Of a stretch of DNA of 64,000 nt, positions 8,784 through 18,449 are shown piece by piece. The DNA lies in assembly GCA_965223035.1 (NCBI GenBank), contig OZ244980.1, forward strand, positions 5,984,602-6,048,601, read 5' to 3'. The translations under genes and the position numbers were made by a program. The DNA comes from CAMDPA01 sp965223035. GTDB taxonomy: Bacteria > Pseudomonadota > Alphaproteobacteria > Rhizobiales > Hyphomicrobiaceae. Under the pieces are notes generated by a model, which saw only the letters and a list, made by a program, of their open reading frames with translations, searched no databases and had not been told where the DNA came from. How positions within the stretch are numbered: position 1 is the first letter of the stretch; every line of letters starts with the position of its first letter.

Positions 8784-8808
8784 GATGTCTGCGAGCGACT
8801 CCGGGGGC

Positions 8809-9780
8809 TCAGTTCATCTTCAGGACTTGGATGATCGCTGGGCCGAGGACGACCATGAAGAGAACAGGCAGAAAGAACACGATCATCGGCACGGTGAGGG
8901 CGGGTGGCAAGGCAGCCGCTTTCTTTTCGGCCTCAGACATGCGCATGTCGCGGTTTTCCTTGGCCATGACACGCAGCGCAGTTCCGACCGGCGTGCCGTA
9001 GCGCTCAGCTTGTATCAAGGCGGTCGAAACGGCTTTGATGCCAGGCAGGCCGGTGCGCTTTGCCAGGTTCTCATAGGCCGTGCGGCGATGCGGCAAGTAG
9101 GAGAGTTCGGCGGTGGTAAGGCTCATTTCCTCTGCCAACTCAAGCGACTGGGTGCCGACCTCGCGAGACACCTTGGCAAATGCGACTTCGATGGACATGC
9201 CCGATTGTACGCAAATCAGCAGCATGTCGAGGGCGTCGGGGAATGCATATTTGATCGACTGTTGGCGCTTTTGGATGAGATTCTGCAAGAACAAGTTTGG
9301 CAAATAAAAGCCGACAGCTCCTGCCCCCAAGGCCATCAATAGCTTGACCATCGGCGGATAGGACAGCGTGGCCATAACGATGAACAAATAGAACAATGCA
9401 AAAACGGTTAGACCGATGGGCGCGACGAGGCGGGCGAAGGTATAAGTGATCAAAGGGGCCTGGCCGCGCAGACCCGCCATCCGCAAGGTGGCTCTCAGTT
9501 CCTCGGTATTGAAAAGGTTTCGGAGGTCGAATCGGTCGACCATCTGCTGCATGAAGCCGGTGGACTGCTGGCGCAACCCGCCTGCCCGTTGGCTCCCTTC
9601 GCTGAGACGGGCTGCGCGTAATTTGTCGCGCTCCAGCGCCATCGTCTTCAACCGTTGCGCGCTGCGATCACGCTGCAGCAGCGGCATGGTGATCGTGAGA
9701 ACGGTGGCAAAAGCCGCTAGCCCCGAGAGGGTCATCACGATCAGCTGTGGCTTAAGTATCATGTCGATCAGTTCTTGCAT
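8809..9780 (-). CDS. tadC: Tad pilus inner-membrane platform protein TadC
   Basis: TadC pairs with TadB to form the inner-membrane platform of the type IVc (Flp) pilus. The 323-aa protein has a membrane segment near residues 15-35, two more around 120-165 and a C-terminal hydrophobic pair ending VLFMVVLGPAIIQVLKMN. The T2SF domain includes FPDALDMLLICVQSGMS and the GTALRVMAKENRDMRMSEAE region. A GGGAG sequence precedes the ATG. It lies 51 bp downstream of tadB. Confidence 0.93.
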   Translation of the reverse strand: MQELIDMILKPQLIVMTLSGLAAFATVLTITMPLLQRDRSAQRLKTMALERDKLRAARLSEGSQRAGGLRQQSTGFMQQMVDRFDLRNLFNTEELRATLRMAGLRGQAPLITYTFARLVAPIGLTVFALFYLFIVMATLSYPPMVKLLMALGAGAVGFYLPNLFLQNLIQKRQQSIKYAFPDALDMLLICVQSGMSIEVAFAKVSREVGTQSLELAEEMSLTTAELSYLPHRRTAYENLAKRTGLPGIKAVSTALIQAERYGTPVGTALRVMAKENRDMRMSEAEKKAAALPPALTVPMIVFFLPVLFMVVLGPAIIQVLKMN

Positions 9781-9831
9781 GACACTCCCTGCGCGGCTCG
9801 GTGGGTTGTGAGGTTGCGGTTGGCCTAAAGG

Positions 9832-10830
9832 CTAGTACTTAAAGTTAATCATTTTCTTCATGACCAGGATGCCAATGGTCATCCAGATTCCGCCGCACAT
9901 CACGACAAAGATGCCGGTGTTGGTCTGCCAAAGCAGCGCGATGTAGGAAGGCGTGGTGAAATACACCATTCCTGCCACCACAAATGGCAAGGAGCCCAGC
10001 ACCATGGCAGAGGCTTTGGCTTCCGCCGACAAAGCTTGGACCTTTGCAGCAAGCGCTTTGCGATCGCGCAGGACGCCGGCGAGGTTGCCCAGCGCCTCGG
10101 ACAGATTGCCGCCGGCCTGCTGCTGAATGCTGATGACGATGGAGAAGAACTTCACTTCCGGCAAAGGCATGCGTGAAATCATGCGGTCGAAGCACTCCCC
10201 CAACGGCACTCCAACGCGCTGTTGTTCGACGACCTCTTGGAATTCCTCACGCACGGGTGACGGGCTTTCGCGGCCGATGATCGCGAGGCATTCGTTGAGG
10301 GGCAGACCGGATTTCACACCGCGAACGATTACGTCGATCGAATTGGCAAACTCGTTGGTGAACTTCGACTGTCGCCGATTGATCAATCGGGTGAGCATCC
10401 ACTGTGGCAGCCCGAATGTGCCGACAAAGGCCACGGCGGGGAGCACGAAGATGGGAACACTCGGCATCAGCATGAACAACAGCACGCCCGACAGCAAGCC
10501 GGCGGCGCAGCTCGCTATCCAATAGGAGCGCACTGAGATATCAAGGCCGGCCCGCTGCAGGCGCAACCGTAACGTGACTTTCTCCTTGGCTTGTTGGTTG
10601 GCTTCAATTTCCTTGAGAACATCGGCGACGGCCTGGCGACGTGTTGCGGCCTGCTCGAGCTGATTCCGGCGTGCCTGGCGACCGGATCTGGATTCGGCTA
10701 CGCCCTTGATGCGGCGATCCTTGTTCTCGTCACCGGCCATCAGCCAGGTGACGAGCGCCCAAAGGCCGACGCTGACCGTGATCGCGATCAGCGCCAGCAT
10801 CAGCATTTGGCTAGTTTGATAATCAAGCAT
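9832..10830 (-). CDS. tadB: Tad pilus inner-membrane platform protein TadB
   Basis: Second platform component of the Flp pilus machine. It has an N-terminal membrane segment (MLALIAITVSVGLWALVTWL), a central pair, and a T2SF domain with the signature IDVIVRGVKSGLPLNECLAI, ending with a hydrophobic hairpin. I place the start at the ATG at 10830, preceded by TAGGTGAG; a GTG nine bases further up would add three residues and overlap cpaF. The ATG follows the cpaF TAA by one base, implying tight translational coupling. Product 332 aa, normal for the family. Confidence 0.93.
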   Translation of the reverse strand: MLDYQTSQMLMLALIAITVSVGLWALVTWLMAGDENKDRRIKGVAESRSGRQARRNQLEQAATRRQAVADVLKEIEANQQAKEKVTLRLRLQRAGLDISVRSYWIASCAAGLLSGVLLFMLMPSVPIFVLPAVAFVGTFGLPQWMLTRLINRRQSKFTNEFANSIDVIVRGVKSGLPLNECLAIIGRESPSPVREEFQEVVEQQRVGVPLGECFDRMISRMPLPEVKFFSIVISIQQQAGGNLSEALGNLAGVLRDRKALAAKVQALSAEAKASAMVLGSLPFVVAGMVYFTTPSYIALLWQTNTGIFVVMCGGIWMTIGILVMKKMINFKY

Positions 10831-10831
10831 T

Positions 10832-12307
10832 TTACTCACCTAGCGGGTTGCCGTGATCATCAGGAATCTCAGCCCGGGCCAGCGCAGCTGCCAGGCGGTC
10901 GGTTTCGCCATAGTATTCGGCCCGCTCCCAGAAGCGGGGGCGGGCAATGCCGGTCGAGCGGTGGCGACCGATGATATTACCGGTACGCGGGTCTTCGCCT
11001 GTGATCTCGTAGACCAGGATGTTCTGCAGCGTTACGACGTCCCCTTCCATGCCGATGACCTCGGTGATGTGGGTGATCCGTCGGCTGCCGTCACGCAGGC
11101 GCGCGGCCTGGACAATGATGTCGACCGAGCCCGTAATCATCTCACGGATGATCTTGGTGGGTAGCGAATAGCCGCCCATCATGATCATCGATTCCATGCG
11201 GCTGATGGCCTCGCGCGGGCTATTGGCGTGCAGCGTACCCATCGAGCCGTCGTGGCCGGTGTTCATGGCTTGCAGAAGATCGAAAGCCTCAGGTCCACGC
11301 ACCTCGCCGACGATGATCCTCTCAGGCCGCATACGCAGGCAGTTCTTGACCAGGTCGCGCATGTGAATGGCGCCCTCGCCTTCGAGATTTGGCGGCCGGG
11401 TTTCCAGTCGGACGACGTGGGGTTGCTGCAACTGGAGTTCGGCGGAATCTTCGCAGGTGATGACCCGCTCGTCGTGATCAATGCAGGCGGACAAGCAATT
11501 GAGCAAGGTCGTCTTTCCCGAGCCGGTACCGCCGGAGACCAGGACATTGCACCTGACGCGGCCAATGATCTCCAGGATTTCTTTGCCTTCCGGCGAAATC
11601 GAACCGAAACTCATCAGCTGCTCGAGCTTCAGCTTGTCCTTTTTAAATTTACGAATGGTTAGGGTCGGACCGTCAATCGCGAGTGGCGGCGCGATCACGT
11701 TGACACGGCTACCGTCCGGTAGACGAGCGTCGCAGATCGGGCTGGATTCGTCCACCCGGCGGCCGACTTGTCCGACAATTCGTTGGCAAATGTTCATCAG
11801 CTGGACGTTGTCGGCGAAGCGGACGCCGGTTTGGATCACTTTGCCGTTGACCTCGATGAAGGTGGTTGAAGCGCCGTTGACCATGATGTCGGCGATATCG
11901 TCGCGCGCGAGCAGCGGCTCCAGCGGCCCATAGCCCAAGACGTCGTTGCAGATATCCTCAAGCAGCTCCTCCTGCTCGGCGATCGACATCACGACGTTCT
12001 TGATCTGGATGATCTCGCTGACGATATCGCGAATCTCTTCGCGGGCAGCCGCCGGATCTAGATTGGCCAGCTGGGTCAGATCGATGGTATCGATCAGCGC
12101 GTTGAAGACGCTGGTCTTGACGTCATAGTACTCCTCGGAACGTTGTGACTTCGGTTCTGGCGCCGGTGCTGGCTCAGCCGCAACGGCCAGGGCTCGCGCC
12201 GGCTCGGCCGCGCCGTTTGTTGGTCTTGCCGGCTGCTGCGCCGGCTGAGTAGGCGCGGCCTGGCGCTTGGGAGCGGTGGCCCCATCTACTGTTCTTTTGC
12301 CGAACAT
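10832..12307 (-). CDS. cpaF: Tad pilus assembly ATPase TadA/CpaF
   Basis: CpaF is the secretion-superfamily hexameric ATPase that powers Flp pilus assembly. The Walker A motif VSGGTGSGKTTLLNCL, the ITCEDSAELQL Asp box, the RPERIIVGEVRGPEAFD Walker B and the His box GSMGTLHANSPREA are all present. The N-terminal 60 residues are Pro/Ala-rich and probably disordered. I chose the ATG at 12307 because AGGAGGTGG lies just upstream; a frame nine codons longer has no such signal. Product 491 aa. It lies in a tight series with cpaE upstream and tadB downstream. Confidence 0.95.
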   Translation of the reverse strand: MFGKRTVDGATAPKRQAAPTQPAQQPARPTNGAAEPARALAVAAEPAPAPEPKSQRSEEYYDVKTSVFNALIDTIDLTQLANLDPAAAREEIRDIVSEIIQIKNVVMSIAEQEELLEDICNDVLGYGPLEPLLARDDIADIMVNGASTTFIEVNGKVIQTGVRFADNVQLMNICQRIVGQVGRRVDESSPICDARLPDGSRVNVIAPPLAIDGPTLTIRKFKKDKLKLEQLMSFGSISPEGKEILEIIGRVRCNVLVSGGTGSGKTTLLNCLSACIDHDERVITCEDSAELQLQQPHVVRLETRPPNLEGEGAIHMRDLVKNCLRMRPERIIVGEVRGPEAFDLLQAMNTGHDGSMGTLHANSPREAISRMESMIMMGGYSLPTKIIREMITGSVDIIVQAARLRDGSRRITHITEVIGMEGDVVTLQNILVYEITGEDPRTGNIIGRHRSTGIARPRFWERAEYYGETDRLAAALARAEIPDDHGNPLGE

Positions 12308-12343
12308 TAATCCACCTCCTCGGGGACCAAACAATCAATAAAA

Positions 12344-13681
12344 TTACTTTCGCAGCCTCAATTTCTCGAGGATTGCGAGTCCAGCACCAGCCGTTTTAGT
12401 CGGCACAACCTTGGCTTCGTCGCGATGTGCCAATTTCATGGCCAATGCGTGAAATTGCGGCACGCATTTCGCCTTTTTGTTCATTTCATCAATCATCTGA
12501 CCGTTCGCGGCTGCGGCCGAGAAGGTCTCCGGGTCAAATTCCACCACGATCTCAGATTGCAGATCGAGATGCTGACAAAATTCCTTGACCGGGATTTCTT
12601 GGCGCTTTGGCAGGCCGATCATGTTGAGGACGAGCCTGGGGGGACCATCGTTGCTGCGGGATTGACGCAACAAATCGATGATGTTTTTCGCGTTCCGCAG
12701 ATTGGCAAGATCGGGCTGCGCGGTAATGACCACCTCATCGGCGCTAAATAGAATGCTCTTGGTCCAAGATGACCAGGTGTGCGGTAGGTCGGCGAGCACA
12801 AATGGCACGTTCTGGCGGACGACATCAATCACCGTGTCGCACGCCTCGGCCGTGATATCGTAGTCTCGATCCAACACCACCGGGGCGGAGAAGATGCTCA
12901 GGTGGTCGGAGCACTTGGTCAGTAGGCGATCGAGGAGCATCTCGTCGAGCCGCTCTGGGCTTGACAGCGCTTCGGCGATGCCCTGAACGGGATCTTGGTT
13001 GAAGTCGAGGCTGGTGGTGCCGAACGCCAGATCCAGATCGGCGATGACCACGTCGTTCTCCAGGACGTTTGAAATCACCCATCCGACGTTGTGGCACAGG
13101 GTCGATGAGCCGACCCCGCCCTTGGCGCCGATGAAGGCAATCACACTGCCAATCGGCTCGGAGTCTGGGTCGTTATAGAGATTGGAGATGCTTTCCATCA
13201 ACTGGAGCGGGGTAACCGGCGCGACCAGGTATTCGCTTACGCCGCGCTTCAAAAGCTCGCGATATAAAATCACATCATTGACATGGCCGACGATGACGAC
13301 CTTGGTGCCGGCATCGCAGCACTCGGCAAGGCGTTCCAGCTCCTGTAGCAGCTGCCGGCGTGGCAATGAGGATTCGACGACAATCAGGTTTGGTGTCGGA
13401 CTTTCCTGGTAATGGGCAACGGCTGCCTGGGCGCCACCCATGTGAATTGTCGCATGGGTCTTGGCGAGGCGACGATCCTCGATCGATTGCTGCATTGTGG
13501 TGGCGGTGTCATTGCCTTCGCAAAACGCTTGAATGGAAATGCGTGGGATCGGCTTGGCGCGGATCGCAGTTTCCATCGATGCCTCTGGTAAGCCTTCGTG
13601 GCGGGAGGGATCGCGACCAGCGTGGTGTTCGGTGTTGCGGTCGAAATCATCTATGTCTGCGGTGGCGGCCTGGTTGCTCAT
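12344..13681 (-). CDS. cpaE: Tad pilus localisation protein CpaE/TadZ
   Basis: CpaE/TadZ is a MinD/ParA-like ATPase that places the pilus apparatus at the cell pole. The 445-aa product has an N-terminal receiver-like domain (about residues 55-165, containing LIVVESSLPRRQLLQELERL) and a MinD-type domain with the deviant P-loop GAKGGVGSSTLCHN and the DLDLAFGTTSLDFNQDP segment. The receiver-like part resembles the pseudo-receivers of this family. The start follows GAGGA. It is 13 bp downstream of cpaD. Confidence 0.93.
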   Translation of the reverse strand: MSNQAATADIDDFDRNTEHHAGRDPSRHEGLPEASMETAIRAKPIPRISIQAFCEGNDTATTMQQSIEDRRLAKTHATIHMGGAQAAVAHYQESPTPNLIVVESSLPRRQLLQELERLAECCDAGTKVVIVGHVNDVILYRELLKRGVSEYLVAPVTPLQLMESISNLYNDPDSEPIGSVIAFIGAKGGVGSSTLCHNVGWVISNVLENDVVIADLDLAFGTTSLDFNQDPVQGIAEALSSPERLDEMLLDRLLTKCSDHLSIFSAPVVLDRDYDITAEACDTVIDVVRQNVPFVLADLPHTWSSWTKSILFSADEVVITAQPDLANLRNAKNIIDLLRQSRSNDGPPRLVLNMIGLPKRQEIPVKEFCQHLDLQSEIVVEFDPETFSAAAANGQMIDEMNKKAKCVPQFHALAMKLAHRDEAKVVPTKTAGAGLAILEKLRLRK

Positions 13682-13694
13682 AACGTCCTCACCA

Positions 13695-14435
13695 TTAGTT
13701 GCCTGTTATGCTCACACGCTCATCTCCGGATTTCTCGGAAATGGTCGATTTACCCGTAAGGTATTTGTCCCAAATGTCATTGCGGCGCTCGGCGGAAGCC
13801 GGCGTCATGGTGCGCGGCTGCACGAGGTCCGCCGGGTTGGCGATCATCGCCGCCAGGTTGGCCTGTGTGGCGCAGCCGAGATTCGGATAATTCAAATTGG
13901 CTTTGGTTTTTGCCAGGTTGTCAGGCCAGATGCCGCATTGGGGGGCTTGGGCGACGTAGCGCGTATAGGCGATCCGCACCGGCGGTGTTGACGACTTGGG
14001 CGCTTGATAGGCCTCGACGGTGACGCTGGCCGGATCAAAGCCGGCATTCTGCATCAGCACGCGGATCTCGGTGACCGCCTGCATGGCCGCGACTTCATTG
14101 CGCGATCCGCTCGGTGCCTCGATAATGAGGTGCGAGTTACCGGTGTCGACGTTGCGATAGTGTTCAAGAAAGCGCATCAGGCGGGCACGTTGGCGCGGCG
14201 ACAGCCCATAGCTCCCGCGCGGGACCTTAAGGCCGATCGTCGCTGGTTCCTGAGACACCAGAATCGGATGGCGTTGGGATGGGTCAATCAGGCTCCAGCC
14301 GGCTACCCGGGGGGCGTTGTCGAATGGGCGACAACCGGTGGCGAGGATGGCGACGGCGGTCACCGACAGCAGCGTGAGGCTCAGCTTGCGCAGGCGGGGG
14401 GCCTTGGTCTGCAGCTCGGGGTTCGGGCGGGTCAT
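13695..14435 (-). CDS. cpaD: pilus assembly lipoprotein CpaD
   Basis: CpaD is an outer-membrane-associated lipoprotein of the Tad apparatus needed for the secretin. The N-terminus has a basic stretch, a hydrophobic segment and a lipobox ILATGC, then the conserved family features (YGLSPRQRARLMRFLEHYR, VRIAYTRYVAQAPQCGIWP, NLGCATQANLAAMIANPADL). I place the start at the ATG at 14435, which has GGAG eight bases upstream; an alternative ATG at 14462 overlaps the cpaC stop codon and adds nine residues. Product 246 aa. Confidence 0.9.
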   Translation of the reverse strand: MTRPNPELQTKAPRLRKLSLTLLSVTAVAILATGCRPFDNAPRVAGWSLIDPSQRHPILVSQEPATIGLKVPRGSYGLSPRQRARLMRFLEHYRNVDTGNSHLIIEAPSGSRNEVAAMQAVTEIRVLMQNAGFDPASVTVEAYQAPKSSTPPVRIAYTRYVAQAPQCGIWPDNLAKTKANLNYPNLGCATQANLAAMIANPADLVQPRTMTPASAERRNDIWDKYLTGKSTISEKSGDERVSITGN

Positions 14436-14458
14436 GTGCAAGTTCTCCGAAAGATCCA

Positions 14459-16069
14459 TCATTCGACGATGAAGCCGTAGTCGCCCTTGAGCCCACCATC
14501 CGGTTGGATCAAGCTTCTGCCATAGACGCGGTTGAGATGGCCGAGGAAATTGGCCTTCATGTCGGTCGCCGGCGCCAGGCCATCGTCGGGGCGGGCCAGC
14601 TTGTGCCGCTGGGTGGGCCGCACCATGAACGGCGTGATGATCACCACCAACTCGGTCTCGTTGCGGACGTAGTCCCGGCTTCGAAACAAAGTGCCGAGCA
14701 CCGGCAAGTCCTTCAGACCCGGAATACCATCGATGTTCTGGCGAACGTCATCGGATATCAGCCCGGCCAGCGCCAAGGACCCGCCGGAAGGCATCTCAAC
14801 CGTGGATTTGGCTTGGCGCTTCTTGATCGCGGGAATGGCCGTGCCGGCGATGGTGACGCCCCGAGTGCTGTCGAGCTCGCTGACCTCGGTTTCGACCTTG
14901 AGGCTGATGCGTCCTTCCGAAAGCACCACCGGTGTGAAGGCTAAGCCGACGCCGAATTCCTTGAAGGTCACCGACAGTGCGCCAAGCGTATCCACCGACG
15001 GGAAGGGGAACTCGCCGCCGGCCAGAAACTTGGCGGTCTCGCCGGATACCGCGGTCAGGTTGGGCTCTGCCAGCGTCCGCACCAGTCCGTGGCGCTCAAG
15101 GATGCGCAGCGTCTTAAAGATCTTGGTACTGCCTGTGCGGTAGGCGCCCTCGGCACCGGAGTTTCCGACCGCAGTTGGGTTGCCGATGCTGCGGCCGACT
15201 GTGCACAGTTCGCCGGCGCCGCAGGACACGGCCGGGTCGTTGGGATCGCCGGTGGTCGAGGTGGCGAACAGCTGCAGCGGGCCAAGTCCGGCGGCGGTGG
15301 TTAGCGGCAAAGCGTGTTCGGTCAGCAGCTGCAGACCGAAGTTCCCGGACGACAATTCCGCGCCGAGGTTGACGCCGAGCTGCTTGAGGGCGCTGCGTTG
15401 AACCTCGGCCACGGTGACGCGGAGCATCACTTGGTCCTCGCCCTCGACCTTGAGCAGATTAATGACCTTGGGTTTGGGCCGGTCCTCGCTCTTGCCGTCC
15501 GGCACGGCGTAGCGCGCGGCCAGCTCGACGGCGCGATTGGAATCGATCGGTGCTCGAACCGAGCCCGTCAGAATGAAGGTGTCGTTGAGAATTTCCGTCT
15601 TGATCCGGGAGCCCGGCAGCAGCCGATGCAACATTGCGTCCAGCGCCGCGGTGTCGCGCTCGATCTGCACTTCGAGGGTCAAGATGCGCTGACCGTTGGC
15701 GTCGAAGAAAAATGCGTTCGACTGGCCGAGCTGCTTGCCGATGAGGTAGACGCGATTTGAGCTTTGCACCACGGCATCCAGGAATTCCGGGTTGGAGACC
15801 ACCACGTCGCGCAACTCCCGGGGCAGTTCGAGCAGCACCGTTTTGTTCACCCCGACGACGATCGCGCGTCGTTGCGGTAATCGCTCATTTGGGCCGATCC
15901 GCAGTATCGATTGGTGAGTGCTGGTGAACTTAATGGGTGCGCGATAGTTGGTATCGCGCCGGTCACCGCCGGCGGCGGCAGCACCCGACCAGCCGCCGAG
16001 CACAGCCACTGCTAAGCTGGCAGCACTGCCGATCGCGGCGCCCAAGGCTAATGTTCTTGTTCTCGGCAT
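14459..16069 (-). CDS. cpaC: Tad pilus secretin CpaC/RcpA
   Basis: CpaC forms the outer-membrane channel for the Flp pilus. The 536-aa protein has a signal peptide ending in an Ala-rich run (SGAAAAGG), a pilus-type N-terminal domain (RAIVVGVNKTVLLELPREL), a BON-like stretch and a C-terminal secretin domain containing FLAGGEFPFPS and GSLALAGLISDD, ending ELVVIITPFMVRP. A run DPNDPAVSCGAGELCTVG around residues 265-290 with two Cys looks like a lineage-specific insertion loop. It lies between cpaB and cpaD and overlaps the longer possible cpaD start. Confidence 0.94.
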   Translation of the reverse strand: MPRTRTLALGAAIGSAASLAVAVLGGWSGAAAAGGDRRDTNYRAPIKFTSTHQSILRIGPNERLPQRRAIVVGVNKTVLLELPRELRDVVVSNPEFLDAVVQSSNRVYLIGKQLGQSNAFFFDANGQRILTLEVQIERDTAALDAMLHRLLPGSRIKTEILNDTFILTGSVRAPIDSNRAVELAARYAVPDGKSEDRPKPKVINLLKVEGEDQVMLRVTVAEVQRSALKQLGVNLGAELSSGNFGLQLLTEHALPLTTAAGLGPLQLFATSTTGDPNDPAVSCGAGELCTVGRSIGNPTAVGNSGAEGAYRTGSTKIFKTLRILERHGLVRTLAEPNLTAVSGETAKFLAGGEFPFPSVDTLGALSVTFKEFGVGLAFTPVVLSEGRISLKVETEVSELDSTRGVTIAGTAIPAIKKRQAKSTVEMPSGGSLALAGLISDDVRQNIDGIPGLKDLPVLGTLFRSRDYVRNETELVVIITPFMVRPTQRHKLARPDDGLAPATDMKANFLGHLNRVYGRSLIQPDGGLKGDYGFIVE

Positions 16070-16179
16070 GGGTCAAAGCCTTCTGGACGAGGTGCCGTCT
16101 GGTTGGGTGCACTCGAACTGAATGAACTCGACTCACACGCATTTGACTCCAACTGTTAATGGGGCGAAATCGTATCTAA

Positions 16180-16971
16180 TTAGTTCACGCCGTAGGCTTT
16201 CGACTTCACACCGTATCTCAACACCCGCACCGAATGGGTCTCGTCGACCTTGTGGCCGGACTTCCCACGTTTTCCGCCGACATCTGCAATCGACCGCAAC
16301 GCTAAGGTGATTTCGCCCTTGACCGAGGCCTCGGTCAAAAGCTGAGCTTGGCGGGGCGTCAACTCGAGGGATGCCACGTTGCCTTCTGCAATCTTGCGGC
16401 CCTCTTTGACCTCGATCAGCTGTCCGATGGCGAGCACACGAACGTTGCCGAGCAACAGCTCTGTAGCGATCTCGTCCTGATCACCGGACTTCGGCCGGTC
16501 TCGCGTAGTCAGGTAAACGTCCACGTGATCGTTGGGGAGGATCAGCCGCCCGACCGAGGTGTGCTCAGAGATCCGGATCGAAATGGCCCGCATACCGGGC
16601 GACAATATCGCCGCCAACACGCCGCCGCTTCCGGCCTTGATCAGCTTGGTGCCGGTAATCGGCTCGCCGGCATTGAGCGCGGAGCGGGCGATGCTGCCCG
16701 ACAGATCTTGCGGCGCGGCTGGTCGGTTCGATCGCGTGATAAAGTTTGGCGAGACGGCCGACTTTGGCCAATCCTGCCAGCGAAAACTCGATTCGTCGGC
16801 AATGTCACCGAGCCCCAAACTGCTGCGGGCAACGAGCACCTGAACAGCATCGACCTTGATTTTTTTGGCGAGCGGTGCCGGCGGTGGTCGAACAAAGGTG
16901 CTGGCCACGTAAAAGGCGCCGAGCCCGGCCACGGCTGCGATCGAGATGCCAACAATCTGGGCCCGTTTCAT
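16180..16971 (-). CDS. cpaB: Tad pilus assembly protein CpaB/RcpC
   Basis: CpaB is a periplasmic SAF-domain protein that supports the CpaC secretin. After an N-terminal membrane anchor (MKRAQIVGISIAAVAGLGAF) comes the SAF domain (VLVARSSLGLGDIADESSFRWQDWP) and the RcpC domain with AISIRISEHTSVGRLILPNDHVDV. The ATG at 16971 is chosen because AAAGGAG lies upstream and it gives the typical MKRAQIVG start. Product 263 aa. The 110 bp between cpaB and cpaC hold nothing recognised. Confidence 0.92.
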   Translation of the reverse strand: MKRAQIVGISIAAVAGLGAFYVASTFVRPPPAPLAKKIKVDAVQVLVARSSLGLGDIADESSFRWQDWPKSAVSPNFITRSNRPAAPQDLSGSIARSALNAGEPITGTKLIKAGSGGVLAAILSPGMRAISIRISEHTSVGRLILPNDHVDVYLTTRDRPKSGDQDEIATELLLGNVRVLAIGQLIEVKEGRKIAEGNVASLELTPRQAQLLTEASVKGEITLALRSIADVGGKRGKSGHKVDETHSVRVLRYGVKSKAYGVN

Positions 16972-17253
16972 GGCCAACGCTCCTTTAGAACCGAACACTG
17001 TCGGTCAACCTGTGGCGACAGTGGGCGACAAATATCAAATTCGCGTTAATTGGTGTCCACAATCGGCCGCAGCTGCGGCCAACGGCCCGGCTTCCGTGGC
17101 GCGTGCTCGATCATGTCCACTGTAGGCGGCACCGCGCTTTCAGCCCGCTCTCCAACCGGCCATTCATAACGCCGTGCAATTAGGCCGCCGGGTTGGGAAG
17201 CGTGAGGGTTCCAGCGAACGCTGACGTGCTCTGCTCGTCATATTGGGTCTACC

Positions 17254-17757
17254 TCAGAGGCTGTAAGCGATGAACACCGGCGAGTACGGAAACAGCAATA
17301 GTCCGGTTCCGCCAAGTGCGATGCCGTAGGGCACGCCTGAATCGCGGTTGTGGAGCCGCTCGGCCCAGTCACGGCCGGCGACGATGATGGGGGGAACCGT
17401 GAAACGGAAGGAGAGAATAAGTAACGTGAGCAGGCCACCACCAATGGCAGCCATCAGTGTATATTCCATGGCGCCGGGCCAGCCGAACCATATGACCGTG
17501 GCCGACAGCAACTTGGCGTCACCACCACCCATCCACCCCTGGGCAAACATAAAGATTGTCAATAGCAGCACCACACACCCGATCCCGAGATGAGAGAGAA
17601 TGGTCTGCCAGCCCATGCCGGCAAGAAGGGCAGCAGCAACAAATCCAAGGACGAGCGCGATGGATGCCCGATTGGGAATCGTCATCGTGAAAAAGTCCAT
17701 CGCAGCGGCATAGATCATCGCAGCGGGAAATAAAAACAGGAGTGGGTAGTCAAACAC
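17254..17757 (-). CDS. cpaA: type IV prepilin peptidase CpaA (A24 family)
   Basis: CpaA cleaves the leader of Flp prepilin and the TadE-like pseudopilins at the inner membrane. The 167-aa protein is almost wholly hydrophobic with about five or six membrane helices. The two catalytic aspartates are seen in AAAMDFFTMTIPN and GWMGGGDAKLLSA (the GxGD-type motif). The start is a GTG preceded by GCGGAG. The 282 bp between cpaA and cpaB contain a 16-bp perfect palindrome GGCCGCAGCTGCGGCC (17065-17080) but no gene. Confidence 0.9.
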   Translation of the reverse strand: MFDYPLLFLFPAAMIYAAAMDFFTMTIPNRASIALVLGFVAAALLAGMGWQTILSHLGIGCVVLLLTIFMFAQGWMGGGDAKLLSATVIWFGWPGAMEYTLMAAIGGGLLTLLILSFRFTVPPIIVAGRDWAERLHNRDSGVPYGIALGGTGLLLFPYSPVFIAYSL

Positions 17758-17893
17758 GCTCGGAACTCCGCAAGAAAGTGGGTGTCGCCACGTCGGGACT
17801 CCTCAATCTATGCTGATAGCGTAAACAATCGCACAATAAGCGCGCTACCAGGCGGGCAGAGGTGCAAATGGTCCTTCGGCATGCCGGATGCGA

Positions 17894-18061
17894 TTATGGC
17901 GAAAATCCGTCATTAACGCTGTCGAAGGTGAGCTTAAGGTTGCTTCCGACCTCGCCCAGTATCGTGACGATCGCGAGAAAGATGAAGCTGCCGATCAGCG
18001 CATACTCGATTGCCGTCGCGCCGTTCTCGTCGGCGAAGAATGTCTTCAGCGATCTGATCAC
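17894..18061 (-). CDS. flp: Flp family type IVb pilin
   Basis: The main structural subunit of the Flp pilus. The 55-aa product begins at a GTG (VIRSLKTFFADENGATAIEYAL): the G|ATAIEYA processing site with conserved Glu+5/Tyr+6 and a following hydrophobic helix (IGSFIFLAIVTILGEV) are diagnostic. A GGGAGTG sequence precedes the GTG; reading from an upstream ATG would add 30 residues with no leader character, so GTG is preferred. It is upstream of cpaA in the same orientation and is likely the first gene of the pilus operon. Confidence 0.9.
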   Translation of the reverse strand: MIRSLKTFFADENGATAIEYALIGSFIFLAIVTILGEVGSNLKLTFDSVNDGFSP

Positions 18062-18449
18062 GACGTCACTCCCTATTTGCGGGAACTCTTTGAGAAAGAT
18101 TGCCCGCTCTCGTGCATGTCGAATAGTCGAAGTACCATAACAATCTGTCAATTTCCCCGCCCGGCCAGTGAACGTGTGCGGGCATTCGAAACGAACGGGA
18201 AATTCGTTCTTGCCGGGATCGTTGGGTCGAAGCTGTGTCTACGTCTCGTATCCCGATCACGCAATTGGGATCGCCCAAATTTGCGCAGCCATGGTGAGCG
18301 CAATGCAAACGTCGCGGTCTTGCTCGGGATTGGACGATCGCTGCTGTGCCGTCAGCGGATCAGGCTCGGACGTTCGTTTGCTATTTGTTCAGAAATTAGC
18401 CTTTAGACTGTCGAGCGAGCGGGGTGCGACGAGACGAAGGATGGCACCG
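18062..18449. promoter_or_regulatory. divergent regulatory region of the tad locus
   Basis: About 390 bp separate the minus-strand flp-cpa operon from the plus-strand CpaC-N-like gene and the TadE genes. Promoters for both directions are expected here. I could not single out reliable -35/-10 or sigma-54 elements. Open frames through this stretch have no family features. Confidence 0.5.
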